IMG/VR virus record: IMGVR_UViG_3300031951_000959
Coordinates: 1-27,992 of that record
Strand: one strand, 5' to 3'
Origin: a virus
DNA length: 27,992 bases
Below the pieces are notes generated by a model. That model saw nothing but the letters and a program-made list of their open reading frames with translations, was not told the DNA's origin and did no database searches. Positions 1 through 8,462 of the stretch are shown one piece after another. Each line of letters opens with the position of its first letter. Position 1 is the stretch's first letter. The translations under genes were made by a program, and so were the position numbers.

Positions 1-1158
1 AACTGATACTAACAAACTTGGTGTATTTAAGTTGTGAGTAACAGTAACAGATGCTCCAGAAAGAACAGCTGAACTTTGTACCCATTTGTTAAAAGTTATT
101 CCAACAGTAACTGCAGTAGCAGAACCTGTTAATGTAATACCTTCACCAATACTATTTGTACTTGCTGTTAGACCTTTAGTTGCAAGTGTTGGACCAGTAC
201 CATCATTTACTAATGTTTCAGTTCCTCCAGCAGATGCTAATGTAACTGTAGCAGGAATTGCAGTATTTGTAATAGTGATATCAGTTCCACTAGCAGTTAA
301 AGAAATCCCTGCACCTGCAGTTAATCCTTTAGTTGCTAAAGCAGGTCCTGTACCATCATTAACTAGAGTTTCAGTACCACCTGCTGATGCCAATGTTACA
401 GCAGAACCCGGATCAGAGTTAGTAATTCTAATTGCATCTGTACTAGGTACAGTACTTGCATTAAGAACAATACCTGTTCCAGCTACAAAGTTTAATGTAT
501 CACCAGGAGCTTCAGCAATTTGAATATTTGTAGGATCATTATCAGGTCCCCAAGTAAATCCTGTATCAGGATTAATAGTAGCTCTATCATAATCATTTGG
601 TGGAACTACAGTTCCTGGTACAACTGATGCACCAGTTACGTGACCAAATGTATCAAATGTAAAGAAGATATCTTGGATAAATGTATTACCAGAATTATCA
701 CTAGTTAAGTTACTTACAGTTGATGTATCTTGATGTGATATAGTAACTGCATTTGTAACAGGGTTTACAGAAACATCAATACCAGGACCTTCAAAAATTG
801 ATGATGCAATAGTTTGGGCAATGATTAAATCAAAGTAAGCTTGTAATGCTGGTACATCTACATAGACAGTATAAGTAGTTATGTTACCTACTGTGTTAGA
901 TACTACATCAATATATTCTGATCCTACTACTGTTGAAATTGGAGCTTCAACACTACATAGGTAATTAACAAGTTTAGTAATAACTGTATCAAGATAATCA
1001 TATCTTCTGATTACTACATCTTGATTACACATAATATCTGTTCCTGTATATACAATACATTGTGCATTGAATACTTCAGGACAAGATGGTGGACATGGTG
1101 CAGTTACAGTATAGGTATTGCTGCATCCACAATTTTTGGTACAGGTGTGATTTGCCAT
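1..1158 (-). CDS. Tail fibre / receptor-binding protein, 3' part missing
   Basis: The frame is open from the ATG at 1158 to the window edge (386 codons), so the C-terminus is missing. Residues 1-45 are Cys-rich (C6, C10, C12, C22, C26, C34, C44). The motif C34-IVYTGTDIM-C44, followed by KLVNYLC ending at 68, is shared with the next gene (1204-2901), which suggests a common attachment module. After about residue 100 the protein is beta-rich, with Thr, Ser, Gly and Val dominant. Two copies of a 51-residue repeat (core VTLASAGGTETLVNDGTGP) follow. Near the left edge the stretch TVTHNLN resembles a motif common in phage fibre tip domains. Role inferred: a trimeric fibre or other receptor-binding appendage on the virion surface. 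Its position at the end of the Cys-rich tail block agrees. The family type is fairly sure; the exact role is not. Confidence 0.75.
   Translation of the reverse strand, partial: MANHTCTKNCGCSNTYTVTAPCPPSCPEVFNAQCIVYTGTDIMCNQDVVIRRYDYLDTVITKLVNYLCSVEAPISTVVGSEYIDVVSNTVGNITTYTVYVDVPALQAYFDLIIAQTIASSIFEGPGIDVSVNPVTNAVTISHQDTSTVSNLTSDNSGNTFIQDIFFTFDTFGHVTGASVVPGTVVPPNDYDRATINPDTGFTWGPDNDPTNIQIAEAPGDTLNFVAGTGIVLNASTVPSTDAIRITNSDPGSAVTLASAGGTETLVNDGTGPALATKGLTAGAGISLTASGTDITITNTAIPATVTLASAGGTETLVNDGTGPTLATKGLTASTNSIGEGITLTGSATAVTVGITFNKWVQSSAVLSGASVTVTHNLNTPSLLVSV
164..246 (-). repeat. Fibre repeat, downstream copy
   Basis: Second copy (in protein order) of an in-frame tandem repeat in the partial fibre gene. 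It lies exactly 153 bp (51 codons) from the other copy at 317-399. Both encode VTLASAGGTETLVNDGTGP followed by LATKGLTA, with silent differences and one or two substitutions. Confidence 0.85.
317..399 (-). repeat. Fibre repeat, upstream copy
   Basis: First copy (in protein order) of the 51-codon tandem repeat. The protein is almost unchanged between copies while many third positions differ, so the duplication is not fresh and the protein sequence is under selection. Confidence 0.85.
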
Positions 1159-1203
1159 TTTTTTTATTTTAATTAAACATATATATACTTTTTCTTTTTA
1201 TAC

Positions 1204-2901
1204 CTAACAGCTTATAAAAGTTGGTGTATTACCTGAACAATCCTGCACAAATGCTTTAAGATCAGATAAATTAATTTGTAGACCTCCTAATTGTTCTGCT
1301 CTTGACATATCTTGATCAAATGCAAATGTCAGAGATGAACCAACTAAATTAGGTTGATAAGAACCTGCTGCTGATGCATTAAATTGACTTGGTGCTGTAC
1401 CAAAATATTCTGGTATATTTTCTCCTGCTACAGCTACTGTACAAAGTTGTCTTGTCAAAGATGTTTTACCTACTACATTAGGTGATCTATACCAATCATT
1501 AAAGTTGGCACTAGTAATAGTTAATTGTCCTATATCACTTATTGATAAACCAATAACAGATGTCATTGAATAATCATCATCCTCATCTCCACCAGTTCTT
1601 GCAACTCTTTCACAAATAATTCTACCTGTTACTGAAGCACCACCATCTATAGTTTCACCTACACCCAAAATACCTGGAGGTATAACACTATTTCCTCTAT
1701 GGAAGCGAAGTCTTAAAGCTTCTTCTGGAGGAGTACTAACACCCCATGCTGCATAAAAGGGGCCACTCAATAAACATGCATTGGGATCACTACCTGAACT
1801 AGCCTGTAATGTATTAAATGTAAATCCTGAATATACTCCATTATAGTCATCAGGATCTACAACAGTTATTGCACTACCACCTCCTCCATTAAGTGTTGAA
1901 CCTATAGGAACAAAAGCAGTACCTTTAAAATATATTACATTTCCAATTCTTCTACACTGTGGTTTAAAAGCTGCTCCACTCATAAAGTTAAATCCTAGTA
2001 AAGGAATCCAACCAGTGTCCTGCATATCTGCTCTTAGTATACCACCTGTATATGTTAAATTAACTGTATTAGTATCTGTTACTGTAATTGTAGTAAATGC
2101 ATTATACATATCACATACTGCAATCCATAAATTATTAATGGCATCTGCTACAGTATTATAAGAACCAGATTGTATCCAATTTGGATTTGTAGAAAATGGA
2201 GTTCCTGTTGTAAGTTGTAAATCAGCATCTGTAATGCAGATTGCATCTACAGCATTTATTAAATCACCTGTAGTACCTGTAGCTGCATAAAATGGACACC
2301 ATACATCATTTATAAATTCTTCTAATACAACATTTATAAATTGAGTTGACCCATTAAGTAATGCACCTATATCACATCCTAAAGTAAAGGACGGGATTGT
2401 AAATACTGGTGGTGGAGCATTTTCTAATTCTTCTAATCTAATTATAATGTCAGTTATCTGTGCATTTATATTTCCAATTTCATCAATAAGTGCACAAATT
2501 TTTTCTCCAATCATTTGAACATAGTCAAGTAATTGCATTGTGGTAACATTACCAACTCGAAAACAAGGTGCAACAGATACTACACAATCAGGACATCCCG
2601 GATTTGTTTTTATATCTTCTGGAGTGATACCTTGAATCTCACAAATTTTATCAATAAGAAGTTGTATTAATGCCTGAAAATCTTTTGGCTTACATGCTGT
2701 AATTCCTAAGCAAGCTAAGTCATAGTTATTTACATTAGTTTGATCTAATATAGTACACAACTCAGTTGCAAGTTTAAATACTACATCAGATATAGTATCT
2801 CCAGTACAAAGATCTATACAAGCAATATCTGGTCCTTGCCATATTATGCAATTACTAGAAGTTGGACTACAAGGTTTATTATCTAAATTTAAAGGCTTCA
2901 T
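1204..2901 (-). CDS. Cys-rich tail appendage / structural protein (565 aa)
   Basis: Residues 8-49 hold a compact Cys-rich head: C11, C18, the motif C18-IIWQGPDIA-C28, then GDTISDVV and KLATELC ending at C49. The partial fibre gene downstream has a matching C..[WY].G.DI.C ... KL...LC module. Residues about 105-165 are Cys-poor and look helical or coiled (VQMIGEKICALIDEIGN, IIIRLEELENA). From about residue 290 the chain is beta-rich, with a stretch (RRIGNVIYFKGTAFVPIG) of the kind seen in globular fibre tip domains. I recall the N-terminal head as recurrent in structural proteins of crAss-like and other Bacteroidota phages. Likely a virion appendage or fibre anchored by its Cys-rich end. It has its own promoter-like motif at 2914-2927. 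Exact role unknown. Confidence 0.7.
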   Translation of the reverse strand: MKPLNLDNKPCSPTSSNCIIWQGPDIACIDLCTGDTISDVVFKLATELCTILDQTNVNNYDLACLGITACKPKDFQALIQLLIDKICEIQGITPEDIKTNPGCPDCVVSVAPCFRVGNVTTMQLLDYVQMIGEKICALIDEIGNINAQITDIIIRLEELENAPPPVFTIPSFTLGCDIGALLNGSTQFINVVLEEFINDVWCPFYAATGTTGDLINAVDAICITDADLQLTTGTPFSTNPNWIQSGSYNTVADAINNLWIAVCDMYNAFTTITVTDTNTVNLTYTGGILRADMQDTGWIPLLGFNFMSGAAFKPQCRRIGNVIYFKGTAFVPIGSTLNGGGGSAITVVDPDDYNGVYSGFTFNTLQASSGSDPNACLLSGPFYAAWGVSTPPEEALRLRFHRGNSVIPPGILGVGETIDGGASVTGRIICERVARTGGDEDDDYSMTSVIGLSISDIGQLTITSANFNDWYRSPNVVGKTSLTRQLCTVAVAGENIPEYFGTAPSQFNASAAGSYQPNLVGSSLTFAFDQDMSRAEQLGGLQINLSDLKAFVQDCSGNTPTFISC

Positions 2902-2913
2902 ACTTTTATCTAT

Positions 2914-2927
2914 TTATAATATACAAA
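2914..2927 (-). promoter_or_regulatory. Putative phage promoter (TTTGTATATTATAA)
   Basis: Read on the minus strand this is TTTGTATATTATAA, about 12 nt before the ATG at 2901 and directly against the stop codon of the upstream gene (2928-2930). It matches the motif at 15791, 25506 and 27952. Confidence 0.5.
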
Positions 2928-5705
2928 TTAATTTCCACAATTGCAAGAAGAATATGTTTTTCCTGAGTTACATGCACATGGACAATCTGGGCATTTATAG
3001 TTAGGATCTTTCAAAGATTGTAAATCTATCAGTTCTTTTTTAAATAACCATTTATCATCCTCATCAGGACAACAGTTTGTTATACCATATCTTTTTTCAA
3101 GAACTAACTTATACATAACATCTGCAGCTCTACATGTTATTTTATCATACTCATCAGGATCACAATTAGGTGTATTATACCCCGGTCTAATTGTTCTATT
3201 ATTTTTAAACTGAGGTTGTGGACATACTCCTTGTAAACATTCTCCAAAATATTGAATTATAGAAAGTGGATCATCAAATGGAATAGGATTTTGTGCACAA
3301 TATTCAGTATCAACACTAACATAATAATCTACTAAAATTGTCCAAGTACCTACTGGGCAGTTAGGATAATTTGCATTATATAATATATTTGCTACAATGA
3401 CATCATTGTCAACATCAAATAATGTCCAAACATTTCCAGGTAGTTCAAATGAAATTACTACTTGATATCCATTAAAATAAGCTACATATTCTGGTTTTCC
3501 ATTTACTATGTTTCCATTAGGAACTGCAACTAAATTATAATAACCAGTATACTCAGCACTTAAATATAATCCAATTAGGATGTTTAAACAATTACATTCT
3601 TCTTGACATGACTTAGTAGATAACCTTGGGACTACTAAACCAAAATCACACTCATCATTCATTTCAAATGTTAAGTCAGATGATATTGAAATCCATGCAT
3701 CATCTCCTTGTGTTTGAACAGGACACTCTCCTTTGTAATTTGAATATGCAACAAATTGAGCTAAAGTAACTATTGTAAGTTCCCATCTATTTGTTAATGC
3801 ATTAAATGTAATTTGAACTAACTCACCGTTATAATATCCAGTATAGTAGAAATAACCATTGATTTGACCAGCAGCTCTAAATGTAACTATTGTTGTTATA
3901 CATTCTTCAGGAGTTATACAGTAAGTAAATGTTCCTGTAAAACAACCACATGGAAAATATTCCCAATTACCAATAGGGCATGCTAGATTAGGACAAAGTT
4001 TATAACTTGGCCATGATGTAATACCTAGTGCAAGAGGATTAACCTCCGTATACAAAGCATACCAACAACCGTCATAAAATGCAATTGTATAACATATGTT
4101 TAATATTTCTTGATCATCAATATAATTAATGCAAGCTTTATAGGTAGGATAACCATTAACTATTTCATCTGTTATTTCAAATTGAAAGTTTGTTTCTTGA
4201 AATACTTCACCTACAAGATATCTAATATTAGCTTGAAGACAAGAACATGCATCATCTGTAACCCATTCTGTAAGACATTCTCTACTGCTTGTTTCTCCTG
4301 GATTTAAAGCTATTACTTGTAAATTTCTATCACAGTCATAGTATGAGTATACTTTTCTTACATCATTATAATTTGTAACTGTACTGCATTGACATATTAT
4401 ATCTACTCCACATGTTCCACAATCTTGATAAGTAGCTGTAACTACTACAGTGGTTGCATTTAAATATTCAGTTGTTTCAGATACTATCCAACATCCTGGA
4501 CAATTTTGTATATTTATTACCCCTCCAACATATCCTGATAAGGCACTGTATGTTATAATTGGATCTGCTACTCCTGCACAATCTGTTAATTTATAATAAG
4601 TTCTAGTACATGAAATACAATCAGGAAATATATCTTCAAGTTTAATATTTTGTGGATTTGGAGGAATTATATTAATCTGTTCAACTATATAACATCCACA
4701 ATCTAATTTTACAACTTGACCAATATATGCTTCAAGATTTAAGATTGTATATATAACATCATTGTTATCACATGAAGTTAATTTATATGCTATAGGACCA
4801 ATACATAATTCACATGTTGCATAACTAGATGTTACTACAACATCAATAGGACAATCACATATATCTAATCTGTCTAATATTGAAGCAATCCAACAACCGT
4901 CTCTACCAACAATTTTTACAATGTTATCTGTACCATATACATATTGAAGTATTGTATCCGAATTTGTATAAATTATTTCACCTGTAGTACAGTGTGTTAA
5001 TTTATGACATACTACTGGACATCCATCTGGACCACAAGGACCAAAGCTAGCAAGTATGTAGTCTGTATCAGTTTCTTGAAATATTGGTGGTATTTTAGAA
5101 CATACCTTTACATATGGATTAGCATTAAGAGCAGTTACATTTATCAAGGTATCTGTATCATCTACATAGAAAAACCCATTACTATTTGCTATATAATAGC
5201 ACTGAAGAGAGCAGTCACATGGAATATCTGGATCAGGATATATCTCTACTGCATCTTCACAACTAGTATCTTCAAGAGTAATAACATAAGCACATCCTGT
5301 AAAAGGTTCTGATATAACAGTTACAAAAGTTCCAATATAATCCTCAAAAGCAATGTTATTAGAAATTATAGGTTCTTCTCCATTACATGGAATTATTAAA
5401 TAACAGTTTTGAATCAGTATTGGACAATCAGGACATACTGGAGCATCACAGTTAAGATCTTGATCAACTAAAGATAATTGAACTAATGGCGGTGGACTAG
5501 GATATGGTGTTATTCCCCCTGTATATTCTGGAGTAACTGTATAACAAGTACCAGGTGTTAAACCCTCATATGCTGATAGTCCTATAAATTGATAAACTTG
5601 TCCACCTACTATAGGCAATGAACCTTTAAAAAATATTTCTGTACCAGTACAACATTCTACAAATTTTAGAAAGTTAGTAATAGCCGGTATAGGTGTCTTT
5701 GTCAT
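2928..5705 (-). CDS. Large Cys-rich multi-repeat tail / appendage protein (925 aa)
   Basis: The first half is a chain of Cys-framed repeats of roughly 60-80 residues. The clearest follow the pattern Y-K-L-T-x-C ... I-x-Y ... L-x-x-Y-(V/I)-G-x-V ... G-C-(W/Y)-I-V ... C-x-x-C, for example HKLTHC, YKLTSC and YKLTDC. The second half holds three copies of another unit: NG(Y/K)..Y, then a 'NGxxVxI' strand, a W-L/W-T strand, then C-P-x-G-x-W or a variant. The C-terminal ~75 residues (ITCRAADVMYKLVLEKRYG, then CC, CPDCPCAC and SCNCGN) look like a separate anchoring or metal-binding tail. No signal peptide is seen. Likely an extended virion appendage built from small beta modules stapled by disulfides or metal. 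The ATG overlaps the stop of the upstream 66-residue gene by 4 nt (5702-5705). Function is inferred from context. Confidence 0.65.
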   Translation of the reverse strand: MTKTPIPAITNFLKFVECCTGTEIFFKGSLPIVGGQVYQFIGLSAYEGLTPGTCYTVTPEYTGGITPYPSPPPLVQLSLVDQDLNCDAPVCPDCPILIQNCYLIIPCNGEEPIISNNIAFEDYIGTFVTVISEPFTGCAYVITLEDTSCEDAVEIYPDPDIPCDCSLQCYYIANSNGFFYVDDTDTLINVTALNANPYVKVCSKIPPIFQETDTDYILASFGPCGPDGCPVVCHKLTHCTTGEIIYTNSDTILQYVYGTDNIVKIVGRDGCWIASILDRLDICDCPIDVVVTSSYATCELCIGPIAYKLTSCDNNDVIYTILNLEAYIGQVVKLDCGCYIVEQINIIPPNPQNIKLEDIFPDCISCTRTYYKLTDCAGVADPIITYSALSGYVGGVINIQNCPGCWIVSETTEYLNATTVVVTATYQDCGTCGVDIICQCSTVTNYNDVRKVYSYYDCDRNLQVIALNPGETSSRECLTEWVTDDACSCLQANIRYLVGEVFQETNFQFEITDEIVNGYPTYKACINYIDDQEILNICYTIAFYDGCWYALYTEVNPLALGITSWPSYKLCPNLACPIGNWEYFPCGCFTGTFTYCITPEECITTIVTFRAAGQINGYFYYTGYYNGELVQITFNALTNRWELTIVTLAQFVAYSNYKGECPVQTQGDDAWISISSDLTFEMNDECDFGLVVPRLSTKSCQEECNCLNILIGLYLSAEYTGYYNLVAVPNGNIVNGKPEYVAYFNGYQVVISFELPGNVWTLFDVDNDVIVANILYNANYPNCPVGTWTILVDYYVSVDTEYCAQNPIPFDDPLSIIQYFGECLQGVCPQPQFKNNRTIRPGYNTPNCDPDEYDKITCRAADVMYKLVLEKRYGITNCCPDEDDKWLFKKELIDLQSLKDPNYKCPDCPCACNSGKTYSSCNCGN

Positions 5706-5902
5706 CTTTTAATAAACTTATATAAATTACTATACACAGCATTTCCTGATGTATTTGTCTGTTGTCTTGCAGCATTTTTTTCAGTTCTTAAAGTATCTTC
5801 ATATGAACCTATACATCCATTACAAACAGATCTACCATTAGAAGCTGTTTTTCTTTGACATCCACAGGAAAGTGCTTTTCCACAATTTGAACATGTTGCC
5901 AT
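5702..5902 (-). CDS. Small zinc-binding-like protein (66 aa)
   Basis: Cys pairs C4-x2-C7, C13-x-C15 and C27-x2-C30 (NCG, SCGC, CNGC) suggest a small zinc ribbon or treble-clef-like fold in residues 1-35, followed by a polar, basic tail ending NLYKFIKR. The stop overlaps the start of the 925-residue Cys-rich gene as ATGA, so the two are translationally coupled and may form one complex. The start is preceded by an A-rich leader containing AAAAAACCAACA, as for two other genes here, with no Shine-Dalgarno. It may be an assembly factor for its Cys-rich neighbour or a minor virion part. No known function is recognised. Confidence 0.7.
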   Translation of the reverse strand: MATCSNCGKALSCGCQRKTASNGRSVCNGCIGSYEDTLRTEKNAARQQTNTSGNAVYSNLYKFIKR

Positions 5903-5923
5903 AATTTGTTGGTTTTTTAATGG

Positions 5924-6466
5924 TTAACAATTTCTACAATCAAATTTATTTAAAAGTCTTACTGCATAATTAAATAATGTCATGCCTTCTTGACTTCTAT
6001 GACATACTTCAACTTTTGCTTTAGCAGTTTCTAAATACATTCTGATCAATCTAAGTTCCTTCAACTTTTCTTTTATTTTAGCTGGAGGATCACAATCTGC
6101 AACATCTATATCACAAAGAATTTTTTCATAGTGATTTAGTGCACAAGTTATTCTTAAGTGATTATATTCTACATATACCTTACATTCTGGATCAATTGCA
6201 TATTTTACAATATAAATTCCATCAGGTAAGGATAAAAAAGAACTATCACAATTTTCAGTTTGTAATCCAAAATCACATGCTGTATAAGTTGGTGTTGATT
6301 CTGGTACAAACCTTATTTCATTAGGACAATTGAATCCAGGTACTGTAACAAATAGTGTTGGTCTAAATACTCCAACTAAAGGAGAATAAACACTTGTATC
6401 AAATATCTTAAAAACACAAGAATTTGTAACAGTTGGAATTTCTAAACTTAATACATGATTTGCCAT
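5924..6466 (-). CDS. Conserved tail / connector-region structural protein (180 aa)
   Basis: Residues 1-115 are beta-rich with scattered Cys (C17, C48, C64, C73) and include LPDGIYIVKYAIDP and VEYNHLRIT. The C-terminal ~65 residues are helical (KIKEKLKELRLIRMYLETA) and end FDCRNC. I recall this architecture, a small beta domain followed by a helical hairpin, in a conserved virion protein of Bacteroidota phages, but cannot give it a firm name. It is the first gene after the terminator at 6478-6514 and opens the Cys-rich tail block, so a tail or baseplate-like role is likely. An AT-rich stretch (TTATTATAGTATT) sits directly before the ATG. Confidence 0.65.
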   Translation of the reverse strand: MANHVLSLEIPTVTNSCVFKIFDTSVYSPLVGVFRPTLFVTVPGFNCPNEIRFVPESTPTYTACDFGLQTENCDSSFLSLPDGIYIVKYAIDPECKVYVEYNHLRITCALNHYEKILCDIDVADCDPPAKIKEKLKELRLIRMYLETAKAKVEVCHRSQEGMTLFNYAVRLLNKFDCRNC

Positions 6467-6477
6467 AATACTATAAT

Positions 6478-6514
6478 AAAAAAGGAGAGGAGAGATTAAC
6501 CCTCACTCTCCTTT
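6478..6514 (-). terminator. Rho-independent terminator after the 447-aa virion gene
   Basis: On the minus strand a 9-bp perfect stem (AAAGGAGAG with CTCTCCTTT, plus-strand arms 6506-6514 and 6481-6489) encloses a 16-nt loop and is followed by a T run (6483-6478). It lies in the gap between the stop at 6535 and the next start at 6466. Confidence 0.85.
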
Positions 6515-6534
6515 ATATGAGTTATCAAAAAATA

Positions 6535-7878
6535 TTAATCTATAACTGCTTCATCACCTGGAAGTGGAACCACTTGACTTGCGCAAGGAATTCCTTTACC
6601 AATATCTTGAATATTACACTCAGAACAGTTTTCTAACCATGCAAGAAGTCTTTTCCAAACAGAATTTAATGCTACATTATCACCTTGTGGAACAACAAGT
6701 TCAACAACATATTGGTCATTATCAAATGTTCCAGTTGGGTTGTACAATCTTGGTACATTGTGTTGTAAATAGATTCTGTCATAAAGACCAGTTCTAGATA
6801 TACCAGCTGCATTAAGAATGTCATACCCTTGAGTAATCTCTCTAATTCTGAAGTCAGTAGCAAAATGGTTTTGTCTGTAAGATTCAGAAAGAATTACATC
6901 TCTTACTACAGTTTCACCAATACCATTTACTTGTCTTCCGTAACATTCTACACCAACACAAAGTGCTTCAAATTCACATGGAGATCCTGTGTAGTCTACT
7001 TCAGAAGCATAAACTCTTACTGGCTCTATTTCATAGAAGTCAGTTACTTGGAAAGTACAGTTTTCAAACTTAGTTTCATAGTATGCACCTGTTAATACAA
7101 TACCTGCACACATAGTATTTACATATGCTGCTTCAGTCCAATCACTATAATGCTTATATGTTACTCCTACAATTACAGGTAATGCAGTAAGATCTACATC
7201 ATTTGGATAGTAATAAGTCCATGCTGCACCTGCATTGTTTGTAAATGTTACAACTGGGTATATAAATGGATTGATCAACGGTGAATTCAATATTTGTTGT
7301 GCCCAAGCAATATATACTTTTCTAGGATCTACTGGTGTAGGAGCAATAGTGTCATCTGCACAACATCCTGTGTATCCTTCAAGTGTTAAGTATGCATTGT
7401 GATTTAATAATCTTAATGCAGGAGAACCTTTAACATCTAAACGTAGATAATAAGTTTCACCACACAAGAATGGTTTACAACAATCTCCAGCAGTTTCTCC
7501 TGGGTTAGAACTTGATGGTGGATTAACATAAGTCCAAGGAGTGTATCCTACGTGAGTTACATATCTTTCAGGTTCATTAGCAGGAGAGTAATAAAGTTTG
7601 CTTACATATTTAGGTCTAATTGTTTTAGTTTTGTTAGACTCCAAATAACCTCCAGCAAATGGACCAATTTTGTCATTTTTCATTAATGAGCCTGTAGCAA
7701 TAATTACATCACAACAACCTGATGGTTGTGGTGCTACTGTAAATGTTTTAGGATCAATAAATGTAATTTCTCCTGGTTTCAACATATTTGTTGTCGATGT
7801 TCCCAATTGTACCCCACTTAGGCCTGACACTTTTTGTGCCACCATAGTTTTTTTAAAGGCATGATTAAAATAAGACAT
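6535..7878 (-). CDS. Conserved virion structural protein (447 aa)
   Basis: The N-terminus MSYFNHAFKKT and the segment KPGEITFIDPKTFTV are, from memory, hallmarks of a structural protein found in many uncultured large phages; I cannot assign a fixed name. The protein is beta-rich with paired cysteines (C55-C56, then DCCKPF, GCCADD, CSEC). The C-terminal third has YDRIYLQHNVPRLYNP and a Val-rich strand before WKRLLAWLENC. It has its own upstream promoter-like motif (7904-7926) and its own strong terminator (6478-6514). This isolated unit suggests independent, high expression, as expected for an abundant virion protein such as a tail-barrel or capsid-associated subunit. Most of the protein is well conserved in feel, but the role is inferred. 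Confidence 0.7.
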   Translation of the reverse strand: MSYFNHAFKKTMVAQKVSGLSGVQLGTSTTNMLKPGEITFIDPKTFTVAPQPSGCCDVIIATGSLMKNDKIGPFAGGYLESNKTKTIRPKYVSKLYYSPANEPERYVTHVGYTPWTYVNPPSSSNPGETAGDCCKPFLCGETYYLRLDVKGSPALRLLNHNAYLTLEGYTGCCADDTIAPTPVDPRKVYIAWAQQILNSPLINPFIYPVVTFTNNAGAAWTYYYPNDVDLTALPVIVGVTYKHYSDWTEAAYVNTMCAGIVLTGAYYETKFENCTFQVTDFYEIEPVRVYASEVDYTGSPCEFEALCVGVECYGRQVNGIGETVVRDVILSESYRQNHFATDFRIREITQGYDILNAAGISRTGLYDRIYLQHNVPRLYNPTGTFDNDQYVVELVVPQGDNVALNSVWKRLLAWLENCSECNIQDIGKGIPCASQVVPLPGDEAVID

Positions 7879-7903
7879 TGTTTTTGTTTTTAGTTAATAA
7901 ATA

Positions 7904-7926
7904 AATATACTATAATATAGTAAAAA
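7904..7926 (-). promoter_or_regulatory. Putative phage promoter, variant form
   Basis: Minus-strand TTTTTACTATATTATAGTATATT. It shares TATATTATAGT with the site at 27952 but has AC instead of TG before it. It lies about 30 nt upstream of the ATG at 7878, followed by the A-rich leader AAAAACAAAAACAATG. Confidence 0.45.
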
Positions 7927-7943
7927 GTTTTTTAATCTCCAAA

Positions 7944-8462
7944 TTATTTCAAGAAAAGTAATTTATACTTAGTAGAGTTAATAGAATCTTTAACCAAGTC
8001 TAGATTATTTACAATTTCAGAATAGGGTAATTGTCCTTGAAGTTTATTTATCATTGCATAAAGATCTCTAAGATAACCTACACCATCAGCAACTGTATCC
8101 AATGTTCTAGGAGCTACATCTTTTAATGTAAGTATCTTTTCTGCAGTACCTTGATATCCTTCAACTAATGTATCAGCATGTCCAGGTAATCCATCATAAA
8201 AATCTCCTATTGCAACATGTGCTGCATAGGAGCCTTCACCGGTTACTTTAAGATGAAGTTTATGAAAACTGTTTCTAGCATTCATAAGTTCTACTGCACA
8301 AGATGCAACCATATTATCTAATGAGCTACCTCCTACACCTGCATCTGGTGTTGGTTGTGGTTTAGCAGGTTCTGATTTTGGTTGGTTAACAATAGGTTCT
8401 GGTCTACTTACAGTTCTTGTAGGTTCAACATTTCTTTTTAGAAGTCTTGATTTAGTTTCCAT
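7944..8462 (-). CDS. Dps/ferritin-like four-helix protein in the head gene cluster (172 aa)
   Basis: Residues 1-45 form a basic, Pro-rich tail (K4, R6, K9, R10, R16, R20). Residues about 47-171 read as four helices. Helix A/B contains FHKLHLKVTGEGSYAAH and HADTLVE. H70, H82, D97 and E101 have the same spacing as the E. coli Dps ferroxidase ligands H51, H63, D78 and E82, and G75 matches Dps G56. The HxDT(L/M)xE segment is almost identical. The remaining Dps ligand, D67, corresponds to G86, with D87 next to it. I recall a related phage family annotated DUF5856. The fold call is fairly strong; iron oxidation or DNA protection is inference. It follows the connector gene by 2 nt and the basic-protein cluster, which suggests a virion or DNA-associated role. 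Confidence 0.7.
   Translation of the reverse strand: METKSRLLKRNVEPTRTVSRPEPIVNQPKSEPAKPQPTPDAGVGGSSLDNMVASCAVELMNARNSFHKLHLKVTGEGSYAAHVAIGDFYDGLPGHADTLVEGYQGTAEKILTLKDVAPRTLDTVADGVGYLRDLYAMINKLQGQLPYSEIVNNLDLVKDSINSTKYKLLFLK

Noticed and set aside
164-399. Repeats at regular spacing considered as a CRISPR or regulatory array
   Set aside because: Only two copies, each coding and in frame, with silent divergence. This is a protein repeat.
86-523. Long plus-strand open frame opposite the fibre gene
   Set aside because: It is antisense to the clearly coding fibre repeats. Its Pro/Val-rich product mirrors the repeated codons and it lacks a separate leader or neighbour.
6672-6863. Met/Leu-rich minus-strand frame inside the 447-residue gene
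   Set aside because: Fully contained in another coding frame with a low-complexity product and no start context.
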